Position numbers and translations under genes: made by a program
DNA from: Pseudomonas sp. S06B 330
Lineage (GTDB): Bacteria > Pseudomonadota > Gammaproteobacteria > Pseudomonadales > Pseudomonadaceae
Length of the DNA: 64,000 bases
Direction of reading: 5' to 3'
Assembly (NCBI RefSeq): GCF_002845275.2
Contig: NZ_CP088149.1
Coordinates: 124,001-188,000, forward strand
In this document: in pieces, positions 21,719 through 35,769 of the stretch
How positions within the stretch are numbered: position 1 is the first letter of the stretch
How the letters are laid out: each line of letters begins with the position of its first letter
The notes under the pieces: model-generated
What the model was told of the DNA's origin: nothing
Seen by the model: the letters and a program-made list of their open reading frames with translations, nothing else
The model's database searches: none

Positions 21719-23610
21719 GCGCTTTGCTCCAACTCGCGGCCAGCGCCGCGTTTTTTCAGATGAATCAGCAACAGGGAAATCGCCGCCGGGGTCACGCCGG
21801 GAATACGCGATGCCTGGCCCAAAGTCTCAGGTCGGGTCTGGCCGAGCTTGCTCTGGATCTCCTTGGACAGCCCGGAAATACCTGTGTAGTCGATATCGTC
21901 GGGCAGGCGGGTATTTTCGCTGGCACGCAAGCGAGCGATTTCTTCCTGTTGCCGGTCGATGTAACCGGCGTATTTGGTCTTGATCTCGACCTGTTCGGCC
22001 ACTTGCGGGTCAATCTCGCTGCCGCCGGTTACTTCCATCAGGCCAGCGTAGTCGATTTCCGGACGGGTCAGCAGGTTGAGCAGGTTGTATTCATGGCTCA
22101 GCGGCGTGCCGAATTTCTCGGCGATGGCCTGACCTTGCGCGGTATCCGGACGTACCCAGGTCGATTTCAACCGTTGCTCTTCCTGGGCAATACCTTCGCG
22201 CTTGGCGCTGAACGCAGCCCAGCGCTGGTCATCGACCAGACCCAGCTCGCGGCCTTTTTCGGTCAGGCGCAGGTCGGCGTTGTCTTCACGCAGGATCAAC
22301 CGGTATTCGGCGCGCGAAGTGAACATGCGGTACGGCTCCTGGGTACCCAAGGTAATCAGGTCGTCGACCAATACACCGATGTAGGCCTCATCCCGACGCG
22401 GGCACCAGCTGTCGCGGCCTTGCGCGCGCAGTGCGGCGTTGGTACCGGCGAGCAAACCTTGCGCACCGGCTTCTTCGTAACCGGTGGTGCCGTTGATCTG
22501 TCCGGCGAAGAACAGACCACCAATGACTTTGGTTTCCAGGCTGTACTTGAGATCACGCGGATCGAAGTAGTCGTACTCGATGGCGTAACCCGGGCGCACG
22601 ATGTGCGCGTTTTCCATGCCGCGGATCGAGCGGACGATCTGCAGTTGTACGTCGAACGGCAAGGATGTGGATATCCCGTTCGGGTACAGCTCGTGGGTGT
22701 TCAGGCCTTCCGGCTCAATGAACACCTGGTGGCTTTCCTTGTCGGCAAAGCGATGGATCTTGTCTTCGATCGACGGGCAGTAACGCGGGCCAATGCCTTC
22801 GATAACCCCAGAGTACATCGGTGAACGGTCGAGGTTCGACGCGATGATCTCGTGGGTGCGGGCGTTGGTATGGGTAATCCAGCAACTGACCTGGCGCGGA
22901 TGCTGTTCTTTGGAGCCCATGAACGACATCACCGGAATCGGCGTGTCGCCTGGCTGTTCGGTCATTACCGAGAAATCCACAGAACGCCCGTCGATACGCG
23001 GCGGGGTGCCGGTTTTCAAACGGCCGACGCGCAGCGGCAATTCACGCAGACGGTGGGCCAGGGCAATCGCGGGCGGATCACCGGCGCGACCACCGGAGTA
23101 ATTCTGCAAACCAATGTGGATAAGTCCACCGAGGAAGGTCCCGGTGGTCAGTACCACGGAGTCCGCGAGGAAACGCAGACCCATTTGAGTCACCACACCG
23201 CGTACCTGGTCCTGCTCGACGATCAGGTCATCACAGGACTGCTGGAATATCCACAGGTTGGGTTGATTCTCAAGAATCTCACGTACTACCGCTTTGTAGA
23301 TGGCACGGTCTGCCTGGGCGCGAGTAGCGCGCACGGCTGGGCCTTTGCGGTTGTTCAAAACACGGAATTGGATACCGCTCTTGTCAGTGGCCAGCGCCAT
23401 AGCGCCGCCGAGCGCATCGATTTCCTTGACCAGGTGGCTCTTGCCGATACCACCGATAGCCGGGTTGCAACTCATATGACCGAGGGTTTCCACGTTATGG
23501 GTCAACAGCAGGGTTTTTACGCCCATGCGTGCAGACGCAAGCGCAGCCTCGGTACCGGCATGGCCGCCGCCGATGACGATCACTTCAAAACGGGAAGGGA
23601 AATCCACCAC
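21715..23610 (-). CDS. mnmG: tRNA U34 carboxymethylaminomethyl-modification enzyme MnmG (GidA)
   Basis: A 631-residue FAD protein that works with MnmE to modify U34 of certain tRNAs. FAD motif [21 protein letters not shown] starts near residue 10; [17 protein letters not shown] and GYDS-free insert regions match the family; C-terminal helical domain ([28 protein letters not shown]) binds MnmE and tRNA. Complete length. One DnaA box lies inside (23115-23123). Confidence 0.98.
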   Translation of the reverse strand: MVDFPSRFEVIVIGGGHAGTEAALASARMGVKTLLLTHNVETLGHMSCNPAIGGIGKSHLVKEIDALGGAMALATDKSGIQFRVLNNRKGPAVRATRAQADRAIYKAVVREILENQPNLWIFQQSCDDLIVEQDQVRGVVTQMGLRFLADSVVLTTGTFLGGLIHIGLQNYSGGRAGDPPAIALAHRLRELPLRVGRLKTGTPPRIDGRSVDFSVMTEQPGDTPIPVMSFMGSKEQHPRQVSCWITHTNARTHEIIASNLDRSPMYSGVIEGIGPRYCPSIEDKIHRFADKESHQVFIEPEGLNTHELYPNGISTSLPFDVQLQIVRSIRGMENAHIVRPGYAIEYDYFDPRDLKYSLETKVIGGLFFAGQINGTTGYEEAGAQGLLAGTNAALRAQGRDSWCPRRDEAYIGVLVDDLITLGTQEPYRMFTSRAEYRLILREDNADLRLTEKGRELGLVDDQRWAAFSAKREGIAQEEQRLKSTWVRPDTAQGQAIAEKFGTPLSHEYNLLNLLTRPEIDYAGLMEVTGGSEIDPQVAEQVEIKTKYAGYIDRQQEEIARLRASENTRLPDDIDYTGISGLSKEIQSKLGQTRPETLGQASRIPGVTPAAISLLLIHLKKRGAGRELEQSA

Positions 23611-24123
23611 GCACCTCGTGCCTGTTTCGGGAATAGATAGGGATAACGCACAAGTATAGGGACTTACCCCCCTCTAAAGGAACCTTTTGCACAAAATTTA
23701 ACCAGGCTGTGGATGAGTGGCGAGCAATAGAAATTAAAAGAGAGAAATTTATTAAAGCTTTGTTTTTATGTTTATTCTTATGCACCACCTTTTCTGTGGA
23801 TAAAGTTCTACAGGCCTCTATTTACCTTATGTACAGAGATTCAAAACCCTGTGGTCTACCGGCCATGAGCGTTCTGGATAAGCCCTTTAAGCCTGTGGAT
23901 GAAATGCCTACTTACCCACAGGCGGAGTTATCTCCAGCCTTGAGGGCGACTTATCAACGGAGCTGAAGGCGGGTTTTCCACAGGGCTTATTCCACACAAT
24001 TGTGGATAGACGCGCAGCCGACAACGCAGAATCAGCGCATGGGCTGTCCTGACAGATAGGAAAATGAGAAGAAAGGTGTGCAGCGACCGGGTCCGTTGCA
24101 GACCCGGTTGTGGATAACGGTGC
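23611..24123. other. DnaA-box-rich intergenic region (origin-like, copy 2)
   Basis: A 513-bp gap between mnmG and mnmE with exact boxes TGTGGATAA at 23795-23803 and 24109-24117, variants TGTGGATGA (23708 and 23894), TTACCCACA (23912), TTTTCCACA (23972) and TGTGGATAG (24001). An AT-rich tract (about 23725-23790) precedes the box cluster. Bases 23795-23840 align without gaps to 28295-28340 (41 of 46 identical by eye), and matching box blocks continue at the same 4,500-bp offset to about 24000/28500. It looks like a paralogue of the dnaA-proximal origin. Pseudomonads are known to have two such regions; which one fires cannot be told here. It also carries the mnmG promoter. Confidence 0.75.
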
Positions 24124-25494
24124 TTACTTACCGATGCAAAAGCTGGAGAAAATTCGCCCCAGTAGATCGTCAGAGCTGAAGGCGCCGGTAATTTCACCCA
24201 ACGCTTGCTGAGCCTGGCGCAAATCTTCGGCTAACAGCTCACCTGCGCCAGCCAGGGTCAATTGAGCGCGACCGTGCTCCAGGTGCGAACTGGCCTGGCG
24301 TAGCGCTTCCAGATGGCGCCTACGGGCGCTGAAGCTGCTTTCGGCGGTCTGCTCATAGCCCATACAGGCTTTGAGGTGATCACGTAGCAGCTCAAGGCCC
24401 ATGTCGGTGTCCTTGGCGCTGAGGGTGATGGTGACGTGACCATCCTCGCTTTGTTCCATGGCCACGGCCTCGCCGCTGAGGTCAGCCTTGTTGCGAATCA
24501 GCGTAACCTTGGCAGGATCCGGGCGCCGATCGAGGAACTCGGGCCATAAGGCGAATGGATCGCTGGCCTCAGGTGCTGTTGAATCGACTACCAACAACAC
24601 CCGATCGGCTTCATTGATAGCTTTGAGCGCACGTTCCACACCGATCTTTTCCACATGATCATCGGTGTCGCGCAGGCCGGCCGTGTCGACAACATGCAAC
24701 GGCATACCGTCGATGTGGATATGTTCACGCAAGATGTCCCGGGTGGTGCCGGCGATATCGGTGACAATCGCTGCCTCGCGCCCGGCCAGAACATTGAGCA
24801 GACTCGATTTGCCAGCATTCGGCCGACCGGCAATGACGACTGTCATACCATCACGCAACAAAGCGCCCTGCCCGGCCTCACGCTGCACTGTGGATAAATT
24901 CGTACGTACGTCATCAAGCATGTTCAATACATGGCCATCGGCGAGGAAGTCGATTTCTTCCTCTGGGAAATCGATAGCGGCTTCGACGTAGATGCGCAGG
25001 CTGATCAATTTCTCGGTGAGGTTATCCACACGACGAGAAAATTCCCCCTGTAACGAACGCAAGGCGTTGCGCGCAGCCTGTGCAGAACTGGCTTCGATAA
25101 GGTCTGCAATCGCTTCGGCCTGGGCCAGGTCGAGCTTGTCATTGAGGAATGCACGTTCGCTGAATTCACCTGGGCGAGCCAATCGGCAACCCAGTTGTAC
25201 ACAGCGCTGCAGGAGCATATCCAACACCACCGGACCACCATGGCCCTGGAGTTCCAGTACATCTTCACCGGTGAACGAGTTGGGTCCAGGGAAGAACAAG
25301 GCGATGCCTTCATCAATGACCAAACCATCATCGGCGCGAAACGGCCCGTAATGGGCATGCCGCGGCGTCAGCGCCCGGCCAAAGATTGCCAGGCCCGCTT
25401 GTTGTGCCAGGGGGCCGGAAAGCCGCACGATACCTACTCCTCCACGTCCCTGGGCGGTGGCAATGGCGGCAATGGTTTCACGCACAGTGTTCAT
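24124..25494 (-). CDS. mnmE: tRNA modification GTPase MnmE (TrmE)
   Basis: A 456-residue GTPase with an N-terminal folate-binding domain ([20 protein letters not shown]), a G domain inserted in a helical domain (G1 [16 protein letters not shown]2 TTRD, G3 DTAGLRDT, G4 NKAD) and the C-terminal FCIGK with the catalytic cysteine at 453. ATG 25494 is chosen as the family-typical start; twelve further upstream codons are open but atypical. It works with MnmG. Two DnaA boxes lie inside (24889 and 25022). Confidence 0.97.
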   Translation of the reverse strand: MNTVRETIAAIATAQGRGGVGIVRLSGPLAQQAGLAIFGRALTPRHAHYGPFRADDGLVIDEGIALFFPGPNSFTGEDVLELQGHGGPVVLDMLLQRCVQLGCRLARPGEFSERAFLNDKLDLAQAEAIADLIEASSAQAARNALRSLQGEFSRRVDNLTEKLISLRIYVEAAIDFPEEEIDFLADGHVLNMLDDVRTNLSTVQREAGQGALLRDGMTVVIAGRPNAGKSSLLNVLAGREAAIVTDIAGTTRDILREHIHIDGMPLHVVDTAGLRDTDDHVEKIGVERALKAINEADRVLLVVDSTAPEASDPFALWPEFLDRRPDPAKVTLIRNKADLSGEAVAMEQSEDGHVTITLSAKDTDMGLELLRDHLKACMGYEQTAESSFSARRRHLEALRQASSHLEHGRAQLTLAGAGELLAEDLRQAQQALGEITGAFSSDDLLGRIFSSFCIGK

Positions 25495-25529
25495 GCTCGA
25501 AGGCCTCACGACAAAAACGACAGATAGCA

Positions 25530-25552
25530 AAACGCCCCACGAGGGGGCGTTT
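25530..25552 (-). terminator. Likely terminator after yidC
   Basis: Stem AAACGCCCC / GGGGCGTTT, with a T run on the minus strand side, 26 bases after the yidC stop. It abuts a DnaA box TTATCCACA (25551-25559). Confidence 0.6.
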
Positions 25553-25577
25553 ATCCACAGGTTAGCTGGCTAACCCG

Positions 25578-27260
25578 TCAAGCAGCGGCTTTCTTGGTAG
25601 CTTTTTCGATGCTGCGGGTGATGTACCACTGCTGTGCGATCGACAAGCAGTTGTTCACAACCCAGTACAGCACCAGACCTGCTGGGAACCACAGGAAGAA
25701 GAAGGTGAAGATGATTGGCATCAGCTTCATCACCTTGGCCTGCATCGGATCCGGTGGAGTCGGGTTCAGTTGCTGCTGGATGAACATGGTCGCGCCCATG
25801 ATGATCGGCAGAATGAAGAACGGATCTTTGATCGAAAGGTCAGTGATCCAGAACATCCATGGCGCCTGGCGCATCTCGACGCTTTCCAGCAGCACCCAGT
25901 ACAGCGAGAGGAAGACCGGCATTTGCACCAGGATTGGCAAGCAGCCGCCCAGCGGGTTGATCTTCTCTTTCTTGTACAGCTCCATCATGGCTTGCGACAT
26001 TTTCTGCCGGTCATCGCCATGTTGTTCTTTCAGCGCAGCCAATTTCGGCGCCACGGCACGCATGCGCGCCATCGACTTGTAGCTGGCGGCGGACAGCGGG
26101 AAGAACAGCAGCTTGATCAGCATGGTCAGGACGATGATCGACCAGCCCCAGTTGCCGAGCAGGCTGTGGATATGTTGCAGCAGCCAGAAGATTGGCTGAG
26201 CGATGAACCACAGAATGCCGTAGTCGACAGTCAGTTCCAGACCTGGGGACAACTCTTTGAGTTTCTCCTGAATCTTTGGACCGGCGTACAGCATGGTGCT
26301 GGTTTCGGCCTTGGCACCAGGGGCGACATTCAGCGCTGGGCCAGTGAAACCGATGATGTAGTTACCTTGGCTGTCCTTACGGGTCTGAACAATGTTGTTG
26401 TCAGACTTGTTTGGAATCCAGGCAGTAACGAAGTAGTGCTGCAGCCAGGCTACCCAGCCGCCAGTAACATTTTCTTTCAGATTTCCCTTGTCGATGTCTT
26501 TCATCGACACTTTTTTGTAGGGTTCCGAACTTGTCCACAGGGCAGCACCCAGGTAAGTCGCAGTACCGGTCGCAGTGCTCGAGGATGGATCCGAGCTTGC
26601 GTCGCGCTTCAGTTGCGCAAACAGGTTACCGGTCCAAGGCTGTGCGCTCTGGTTGTCGATCAGGTAGGTAACGGTCAGGTCGTACTCACCGCGCTTGAAG
26701 CTGAAGCGCTTGATGTAGTTGACGCCGTTATCGCTGAACTTCAGGTCGACGACCAGTTGGTCCTGGCCATCAACCAGTTGATAACTTTTCTGATCAGCGG
26801 CGTACAGCGGACGACCTGTTGGGCGGGCATCCGGGCCATTGGCGCCGGTCAGGCCGCTTTGAGCCAGGTAAGTACGCTCACTACCGTTGTCGAACAGCTG
26901 GAACGGAATGTCCGGATGGTCTTGGCGGCGCGGATACTTAGGCAGCATCAGCTGGGCGATGTCACCACCGTTCGGGTCGATAGCCAGGTCGAGGACGTCA
27001 GTTTTGACCCGAATCAGGTCTTTGCTGACGACAACCGGAGCCAGTTCGGCAGGGCTGGATTCAGCGTTGGCACTCGGCACATCGGCGCTGGCGCCAGTGT
27101 TGCCGGCCTTCGCGGTGTCCGGCAATGCCGGGGCAGCGTTGCTGGCAGCAGTATTCTGAGTCGGCAGGGCAGCCTGGCCATAGTCCTGGTTCCAGTTAAG
27201 GACCATGACGTAGGACACGATTGCCAGGGCGACGATCAGGATCGTGCGTTTAATATCCAT
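25578..27260 (-). CDS. yidC: Membrane protein insertase YidC
   Basis: A 560-residue insertase with an N-terminal membrane anchor (RTILIVALAIVSYVMVLNWN), a large periplasmic beta domain (about 60-340) and five C-terminal membrane helices (YGILWFIAQPIFWLLQHIHS; WGWSIIVLTMLIKLLFFPL with the hydrophilic groove arginine nearby; GGCLPILVQMPVFLSLYWVL and others). It inserts membrane proteins alone or with Sec. Complete length. It follows yidD by two bases. Confidence 0.98.
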   Translation of the reverse strand: MDIKRTILIVALAIVSYVMVLNWNQDYGQAALPTQNTAASNAAPALPDTAKAGNTGASADVPSANAESSPAELAPVVVSKDLIRVKTDVLDLAIDPNGGDIAQLMLPKYPRRQDHPDIPFQLFDNGSERTYLAQSGLTGANGPDARPTGRPLYAADQKSYQLVDGQDQLVVDLKFSDNGVNYIKRFSFKRGEYDLTVTYLIDNQSAQPWTGNLFAQLKRDASSDPSSSTATGTATYLGAALWTSSEPYKKVSMKDIDKGNLKENVTGGWVAWLQHYFVTAWIPNKSDNNIVQTRKDSQGNYIIGFTGPALNVAPGAKAETSTMLYAGPKIQEKLKELSPGLELTVDYGILWFIAQPIFWLLQHIHSLLGNWGWSIIVLTMLIKLLFFPLSAASYKSMARMRAVAPKLAALKEQHGDDRQKMSQAMMELYKKEKINPLGGCLPILVQMPVFLSLYWVLLESVEMRQAPWMFWITDLSIKDPFFILPIIMGATMFIQQQLNPTPPDPMQAKVMKLMPIIFTFFFLWFPAGLVLYWVVNNCLSIAQQWYITRSIEKATKKAAA

Positions 27261-27262
27261 GA

Positions 27263-27508
27263 TTACTCGGCTATCGAAGAAGAACGGGAAGAGGGAGCTG
27301 GCGGAACCGGGTCAAAACCGCCGGCATTCCACGGATGACAACGCCCCAGGCGACGAACGGTTAGCCACCCGCCACGTAAAAGACCATGGTTTTCGATGGC
27401 TTCTAACGCGTAACAGGAGCAACTGGGGTAGAAACGACAGTGACTGGCCATCAGAGGACTAATGGCATAGCGGTAAAACTGGATCGGAACGAGTGCCAGT
27501 TTACGCAT
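27263..27508 (-). CDS. yidD: Membrane protein insertion efficiency factor YidD
   Basis: An 81-residue YidD protein with the conserved [20 protein letters not shown] and [13 protein letters not shown] segments and a [15 protein letters not shown] tail, several cysteines included. It promotes YidC-dependent insertion. Its start overlaps the end of rnpA by 8 bases. Confidence 0.96.
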   Translation of the reverse strand: MRKLALVPIQFYRYAISPLMASHCRFYPSCSCYALEAIENHGLLRGGWLTVRRLGRCHPWNAGGFDPVPPAPSSRSSSIAE

Positions 27509-27905
27509 CTTGACTGTCTACCCCCACAGAGTCGGTGTTAACCACTGGAGCGGGCCGACTGCGTGCGAGGCGCTTCCAGAGCTTGCCAAAATGTTGGTGC
27601 AATTCTGGGTTTTCAATCTCGCCCAACCCTTTGCGCGCGACGATCACGATATCCCAACCAGCAAGCAAGTGCTGGTTCAGGCGAAACGAATCGCGCATCA
27701 GGCGTTTCAGGCGATTGCGTTGAACGGAGAGCTTGACGCTCTTTTTCCCGATCACAAGCCCCAGACGGGGGTGATCCAGACCGTTCTCGCGGGCAAGGAG
27801 CAGCAGGTTTTTCCCTGGAACCTTGCCGGTTGGGGAGTCGAAGACCGCTTTGAAGTGTCGGGGGATAAGCAGACGCTTTTCCCGACTGAAGTCCTGACTC
27901 ACCAC
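27501..27905 (-). CDS. rnpA: Ribonuclease P protein component RnpA
   Basis: A 134-residue basic RNase P protein starting (M)[20 protein letters not shown], with [20 protein letters not shown] containing the RNR motif that binds RNase P RNA. It matures tRNA 5' ends. The start is taken as GTG 27905, giving the usual Pseudomonas length; a second GTG follows directly (27902) and the frame could extend to 27998 through rpmH. Fourteen bases separate it from rpmH. Confidence 0.93.
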   Translation of the reverse strand: MVSQDFSREKRLLIPRHFKAVFDSPTGKVPGKNLLLLARENGLDHPRLGLVIGKKSVKLSVQRNRLKRLMRDSFRLNQHLLAGWDIVIVARKGLGEIENPELHQHFGKLWKRLARSRPAPVVNTDSVGVDSQDA

Positions 27906-27918
27906 CAGTGCCGAAAAA

Positions 27919-28053
27919 TCAAACTGCCAGGCGCTTACGGCCTTTGGCACGGCGACGCGACAGAACGGCACGACCGTTCTTGGTGGCCATACGGGCACGG
28001 AAACCGTGAGTGCGAGCGCGCTTGATGGTGCTTGGTTGGAAAGTACGTTTCAT
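27919..28053 (-). CDS. rpmH: 50S ribosomal protein L34
   Basis: A 44-residue ribosomal protein with sequence [18 protein letters not shown] at the start and [12 protein letters not shown] at the end. It is the first gene of rpmH-rnpA-yidD-yidC-mnmE reading away from the origin. Confidence 0.98.
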
Positions 28054-28633
28054 GGCGTGTTACCTGGTTCGTCGACTACGGGCCGGAATGGCCCCCGTTT
28101 TAAGAGACCGGCGATTCTAGAGAAAGCGCGGCCATAGGTCAATTTCCAACCAGCTTTTCCTTATAGACGGGAAATCGTCGGTTTTCAGGGAAAGGTCGAG
28201 GAAGGAGAACCATCACACGCTTAAACATAAAAAAAGAGAGAGGAATTATTTAAAGCTTTTCTGTAAATCTTATAAAGCTTATGTGGAAGATATCTGTGGA
28301 TAAAGTGCCACAGGCCTTTATTTACGTTATGTACAGAGAACTGAAACCTTGTCGAGAAGAGGTGCTCTGGCTGTGTCGAAGCCTCGGAAAAGCTGTGGAT
28401 CAAATCGGTGGTTATCCACAGGCCGGTTATCCACTGATTTCAACCCCCAGTTGTGCAAAGGCCTCAGGTGCGGTTATCCACAGAGCTTATTCACAGCGCG
28501 AAAAGGTCATTTTGGTCACTAAGCTGCTGATTTATCGCCATCCTCAACGCAGCTGCATGTGGATAACTGCGCTGGTGCTCGGTACAATGGGGGCTTGTTT
28601 TTGCCTCACCGGCTTTCAACTCAGGGGATATCC
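28054..28633. other. Predicted chromosomal replication origin oriC (rpmH-dnaA)
   Basis: A 580-bp gap at the point where gene orientation diverges (rpmH leftward, dnaA rightward). Exact DnaA boxes occur at 28295, 28412, 28474 and 28558, a TTATTCACA at 28487, and near matches TGTGGATCA (28394) and TTATCCACT (28427). An AT-rich tract (about 28220-28290) precedes the first box and could be the unwinding element. The rpmH and dnaA promoters also lie here. Placement next to dnaA and strand asymmetry support oriC; no replication data are available. Confidence 0.9.
28558..28588 (+). promoter_or_regulatory. Candidate dnaA promoter overlapped by a DnaA box
   Basis: A TACAAT -10-like hexamer at 28583-28588 is preceded 17 bases upstream by TGGATA, which lies inside the exact DnaA box 28558-28566. 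DnaA bound there would block the -35, suggesting autorepression as in other bacteria. The promoter itself is inferred. Confidence 0.45.
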
Positions 28634-30148
28634 GTGTCAGTGGAACTTTGGCAGCAGTGCGTGGAGCTTCTGCGCGATGAACTGCCTGCCCAGCAATTCA
28701 ACACCTGGATCCGTCCGCTACAGGTCGAAGCCGAAGGCGACGAGTTGCGCGTCTACGCGCCCAACCGCTTCGTTCTCGATTGGGTCAATGAAAAGTACCT
28801 AAGCCGTCTGCTCGAGCTGTTGGGCGAGCATGGCAACGGCATCGCGCCTGCCCTTTCCTTATTAATAGGCAGCAGACGTAGCTCAACGCCGCGTGCCGCC
28901 CCTAATGCGCCATTGGCTGCCGCCGTTGCCGCCTCTCAGGCGCAGGCTGCACAAACGGCCGTGGTCAACGAACCCGTCGCCGCGCCTGTGGCTGCCCCGA
29001 CGGTGGCTGAAGTCGAGCAAGCGCCTTCGCGTGACAGCTTCGACTCCATGGGTGAGTCCAATGCTGCTCCGGTGCCAAGTGGCCGTACCGAGCAACGTAC
29101 GGTGCAGGTCGAGGGTGCGCTTAAGCACACCAGCTACCTGAACCGCACTTTCACCTTCGAAAACTTCGTCGAAGGTAAGTCCAACCAGTTGGCCCGTGCG
29201 GCTGCCTGGCAGGTCGCCGACAATCCCAAGCATGGCTACAACCCGCTGTTCCTTTATGGCGGCGTAGGTTTGGGTAAAACGCACTTGATGCATGCTGTGG
29301 GTAACCATCTGCTCAAGAAGAACCCGAATGCGAAGGTGGTCTACCTGCATTCCGAGCGTTTTGTTGCGGACATGGTCAAGGCGCTGCAGCTCAATGCCAT
29401 CAACGAGTTCAAGCGCTTCTACCGCTCGGTCGATGCCCTGCTCATCGATGACATTCAGTTCTTTGCCCGCAAAGAGCGATCCCAGGAAGAGTTTTTCCAC
29501 ACCTTTAACGCCCTGCTCGAAGGCGGTCAGCAGGTGATTCTCACCAGTGACCGTTATCCGAAAGAAATTGAAGGGCTGGAAGAACGTCTGAAGTCGCGTT
29601 TCGGCTGGGGCCTGACAGTAGCCGTCGAACCCCCAGAGCTGGAAACTCGCGTTGCGATCTTGATGAAGAAAGCCGACCAGGCCAAGGTAGACTTGCCCCA
29701 TGATGCGGCCTTCTTTATTGCTCAACGCATTCGCTCTAACGTCCGTGAACTTGAAGGTGCTTTGAAGCGGGTTATCGCTCATTCGCACTTTATGGGACGC
29801 GACATCACCATTGAGCTGATTCGTGAATCGCTCAAGGATCTTCTGGCATTGCAGGACAAGCTGGTGAGTGTGGATAACATCCAGCGCACCGTTGCCGAGT
29901 ACTACAAGATCAAGATTTCCGATCTGCTGTCCAAACGGCGCTCCCGTTCGGTTGCCCGGCCGCGTCAGGTGGCCATGGCCCTGTCCAAGGAGCTGACCAA
30001 CCATAGCCTGCCGGAAATCGGTGATGTCTTTGGCGGCCGCGACCACACCACGGTGTTGCACGCGTGCCGCAAGATCAACGAACTCAAGGAATCCGACGCG
30101 GATATCCGCGAGGACTACAAGAACCTGCTGCGGACTCTGACGACGTGA
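28634..30148 (+). CDS. dnaA: Chromosomal replication initiator DnaA
   Basis: A 504-residue initiator starting at GTG ([20 protein letters not shown]), with AGGGGA just upstream; the longer reading from 28559 is not family-like. Domain I covers about 1-90, then a proline/alanine-rich linker (domain II, about 100-165). The AAA+ domain III has [16 protein letters not shown] and [16 protein letters not shown]. Domain IV ends with the DnaA-box-reading [16 protein letters not shown] signature. Contains one DnaA box (29869). First gene of dnaA-dnaN-recF-gyrB. Confidence 0.98.
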   Translation: MSVELWQQCVELLRDELPAQQFNTWIRPLQVEAEGDELRVYAPNRFVLDWVNEKYLSRLLELLGEHGNGIAPALSLLIGSRRSSTPRAAPNAPLAAAVAASQAQAAQTAVVNEPVAAPVAAPTVAEVEQAPSRDSFDSMGESNAAPVPSGRTEQRTVQVEGALKHTSYLNRTFTFENFVEGKSNQLARAAAWQVADNPKHGYNPLFLYGGVGLGKTHLMHAVGNHLLKKNPNAKVVYLHSERFVADMVKALQLNAINEFKRFYRSVDALLIDDIQFFARKERSQEEFFHTFNALLEGGQQVILTSDRYPKEIEGLEERLKSRFGWGLTVAVEPPELETRVAILMKKADQAKVDLPHDAAFFIAQRIRSNVRELEGALKRVIAHSHFMGRDITIELIRESLKDLLALQDKLVSVDNIQRTVAEYYKIKISDLLSKRRSRSVARPRQVAMALSKELTNHSLPEIGDVFGGRDHTTVLHACRKINELKESDADIREDYKNLLRTLTT

Positions 30149-30187
30149 TTGACGTCAGCGCAGCTTATTAAGGCAAGGGACTAGACC

Positions 30188-31291
30188 ATGCATTTCACCA
30201 TTCAACGCGAAGCCCTGTTGAAACCCCTGCAACTGGTCGCAGGCGTCGTCGAGCGCCGCCAGACCTTGCCAGTACTGTCTAACGTACTGCTGGTTGTTCA
30301 GGGGCAGCAGCTTTCCCTGACCGGTACTGACCTGGAAGTGGAACTGGTTGGCCGAGTCCAACTGGAAGAGCCCGCCGAACCCGGCGAGATCACTGTGCCT
30401 GCGCGCAAGCTGATGGACATCTGCAAGAGCTTGCCCAACGACGCGCTGATCGACATCAAGCTCGATGAGCAGAAGATCGTGGTCAAGGCTGGGCGCAGCC
30501 GTTTCACCCTGTCGACCCTGCCAGCCAACGACTTCCCGACTGTTGAAGAAGGCCCAGGTTCGCTGACCTGCAACCTTGAGCAGAGCCGTCTGCGTCGTCT
30601 GATCGAACGCACCAGCTTCGCCATGGCCCAGCAGGACGTGCGTTACTACCTCAACGGTATGCTGCTGGAAGTGTCGACCAACACCCTGCGTGCTGTGGCC
30701 ACCGACGGTCACCGTCTGGCTATGTGCTCGATGACGGCTGATATCGGCCAGGCTGACCGTCACCAGGTCATCGTGCCGCGTAAAGGTATCCTTGAGTTGG
30801 CACGTTTGCTTACCGAGCCTGATGGCATGGTCAGCATCGTTCTGGGTCAACACCACATCCGCGCCACCACGGGTGAATTCACCTTCACCTCCAAGCTGGT
30901 CGATGGCAAGTTCCCGGACTACGAGCGTGTTTTGCCTAAAGGCGGCGACAAACTGGTAATCGGTGATCGCCAAGCGCTGCGTGAAGCGTTTAGCCGTACT
31001 GCCATTTTGTCCAACGAGAAGTACCGCGGTATTCGTCTGCAACTGGCCAATGGTCAGTTGAAGATCCAGGCGAACAACCCAGAGCAGGAAGAAGCGGAAG
31101 AAGAAATCAGCGTTGACTACAACGGTAGCTCGCTGGAGATCGGCTTTAACGTCAGCTACTTGCTCGACGTACTGGGCGTCATGACCACTGAGCAAGTTCG
31201 CCTGATCCTGTCGGATTCCAACAGCAGCGCGCTGCTGCAGGAAGCCGATAACGACGACTCGGCTTACGTTGTCATGCCGATGCGTCTGTAA
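30188..31291 (+). CDS. dnaN: DNA polymerase III sliding clamp DnaN
   Basis: A 367-residue beta clamp beginning MHFTIQREALLKPLQLVAG, with three DNA-clamp domains; the C-terminus AYVVMPMRL is the usual hydrophobic-pocket end. It tethers polymerase and repair proteins to DNA. Thirty-nine bases after dnaA, with a purine-rich site before ATG (AAGGGA). Confidence 0.98.
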   Translation: MHFTIQREALLKPLQLVAGVVERRQTLPVLSNVLLVVQGQQLSLTGTDLEVELVGRVQLEEPAEPGEITVPARKLMDICKSLPNDALIDIKLDEQKIVVKAGRSRFTLSTLPANDFPTVEEGPGSLTCNLEQSRLRRLIERTSFAMAQQDVRYYLNGMLLEVSTNTLRAVATDGHRLAMCSMTADIGQADRHQVIVPRKGILELARLLTEPDGMVSIVLGQHHIRATTGEFTFTSKLVDGKFPDYERVLPKGGDKLVIGDRQALREAFSRTAILSNEKYRGIRLQLANGQLKIQANNPEQEEAEEEISVDYNGSSLEIGFNVSYLLDVLGVMTTEQVRLILSDSNSSALLQEADNDDSAYVVMPMRL

Positions 31292-31310
31292 TTTGTTCAG
31301 CAGACTCTAG

Positions 31311-34836
<3,526 letters not shown>

Positions 34837-34921
34837 TTAGGATGTAGGTTCGCGAAATAGTGACGCGACCTCACAGAAGAGTGACCGCTCAGGCACAGGC
34901 TAAACGTCTGGTCGGTCACGC

Positions 34922-34949
34922 AAAAAGGCCCGCGAAAGCGGGCCTTTTT
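34922..34949 (+). terminator. Terminator after gyrB
   Basis: Perfect 12-base stem AAAAAGGCCCGC / GCGGGCCTTTTT with a GAAA tetraloop, about 86 bp after the gyrB stop. Confidence 0.9.
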
Positions 34950-35051
34950 GTGTCTATTTCCTATGGTTTTTTACTGCCCTACCCTGTCTTAGTGGGCTGG
35001 CCTTTCTCTTTGCTGTGAAGTGCCCATGTGAGGGGAGTACAAGCGGAGGCT

Positions 35052-35090
35052 CAAAAAATAAGGCGGAATTCATTCAAGAAATTCCGCCCT
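35052..35090 (-). terminator. Terminator after the rocA1-type gene
   Basis: Stem GGCGGAATT (35062-35070) with AATTCCGCC (35080-35088); in the leftward direction it is followed by TTATTTTTT. About 50 bases past the stop of the regulator ending at 35140. Confidence 0.8.
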
Positions 35091-35139
35091 ATTTATCATT
35101 ACCAATCAGAAGCCTCTAGTATGAGATTTCAATAAGTAC

Positions 35140-35769
35140 CTAGCTGATCATGTTGTTGCGCTTGGCGAAATCAACGAGCTCCAAGAACGAGTCAGCATTA
35201 ATTTTGCGTAATATTCTGGTCTTATAGGTGCTAATGGTCTTGTTGCTGAGCAACATCTTTTCCGCGATAACCTTGTTGCTATAGCCCAGTGCAAGCTGTT
35301 GCAGAATCACCACTTCTCTGTCTGTGAGCTTCCTTACCCGAGCCGCATCACCGGCTTTGATCTCACTTACGCTTGAAGCGTTCAAGGAGCGGTTCGGGAA
35401 GTATGAATAGCCATCAAGCAAGGCGGTGATTGCATTGTTCAGGCTATGCATATTTTCCTCCTTGCTGACAAAACCATTGGCACCGAGCGCTATGCAGCGG
35501 TTGAGATAGACGTCCACTGGCAGTGAGGTGAACACCAGGATTAATACCGGCTGCTCCTGAGCGCGAATCCGAGTGATGACTTCCAGGCCATCTTGCTTCG
35601 GAATGCCAATATCGAGAATCACTATGTCTGGCTGAAGCTGTCTGACAAGGCCCACGGCATCAACGCCATTATCGGTGTCGCCGACAACTTCCAGACCATG
35701 GTTAGTCAACGAAATTCTTAGTGCGGATCTAATGACTGGATGATCATCGACAATCAATGCTCTTTTCAT
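35140..35769 (-). CDS. rocA1: NarL/BvgA-type response regulator (RocA1-like)
   Basis: A 209-residue response regulator. The receiver domain (1-120) has acidic pair Asp8-Asp9 and phosphoacceptor Asp53 (IVILDIGIP). The LuxR-type HTH (about 145-205) reads LTDREVVILQQLALGYSNKV with the KTISTYKTRILRKI recognition region. Size and type match RocA1 of P. aeruginosa, which together with RocS1 controls cup fimbrial genes. Here it is divergent from rocR and the hybrid kinase. Partner and targets are inferred from gene order. A generic BvgA/EvgA/RcsB family member is the alternative. Confidence 0.8.
   Translation of the reverse strand: MKRALIVDDHPVIRSALRISLTNHGLEVVGDTDNGVDAVGLVRQLQPDIVILDIGIPKQDGLEVITRIRAQEQPVLILVFTSLPVDVYLNRCIALGANGFVSKEENMHSLNNAITALLDGYSYFPNRSLNASSVSEIKAGDAARVRKLTDREVVILQQLALGYSNKVIAEKMLLSNKTISTYKTRILRKINADSFLELVDFAKRNNMIS

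Larger units (their letters stand above)
34837..35139. other. gyrB-rocA1 intergenic region with two convergent terminators
   Basis: No gene is seen. It holds an imperfect long hairpin (GTGACCG at 34881 pairs with CGGTCAC at 34913) and the two terminators listed separately, which insulate gyrB from the leftward rocA1-type gene. Confidence 0.6.

Noticed and set aside
25770..27338. 522-codon plus-strand reading opposite yidC
   Set aside because: Antisense frame in a conserved gene with biased codon use.
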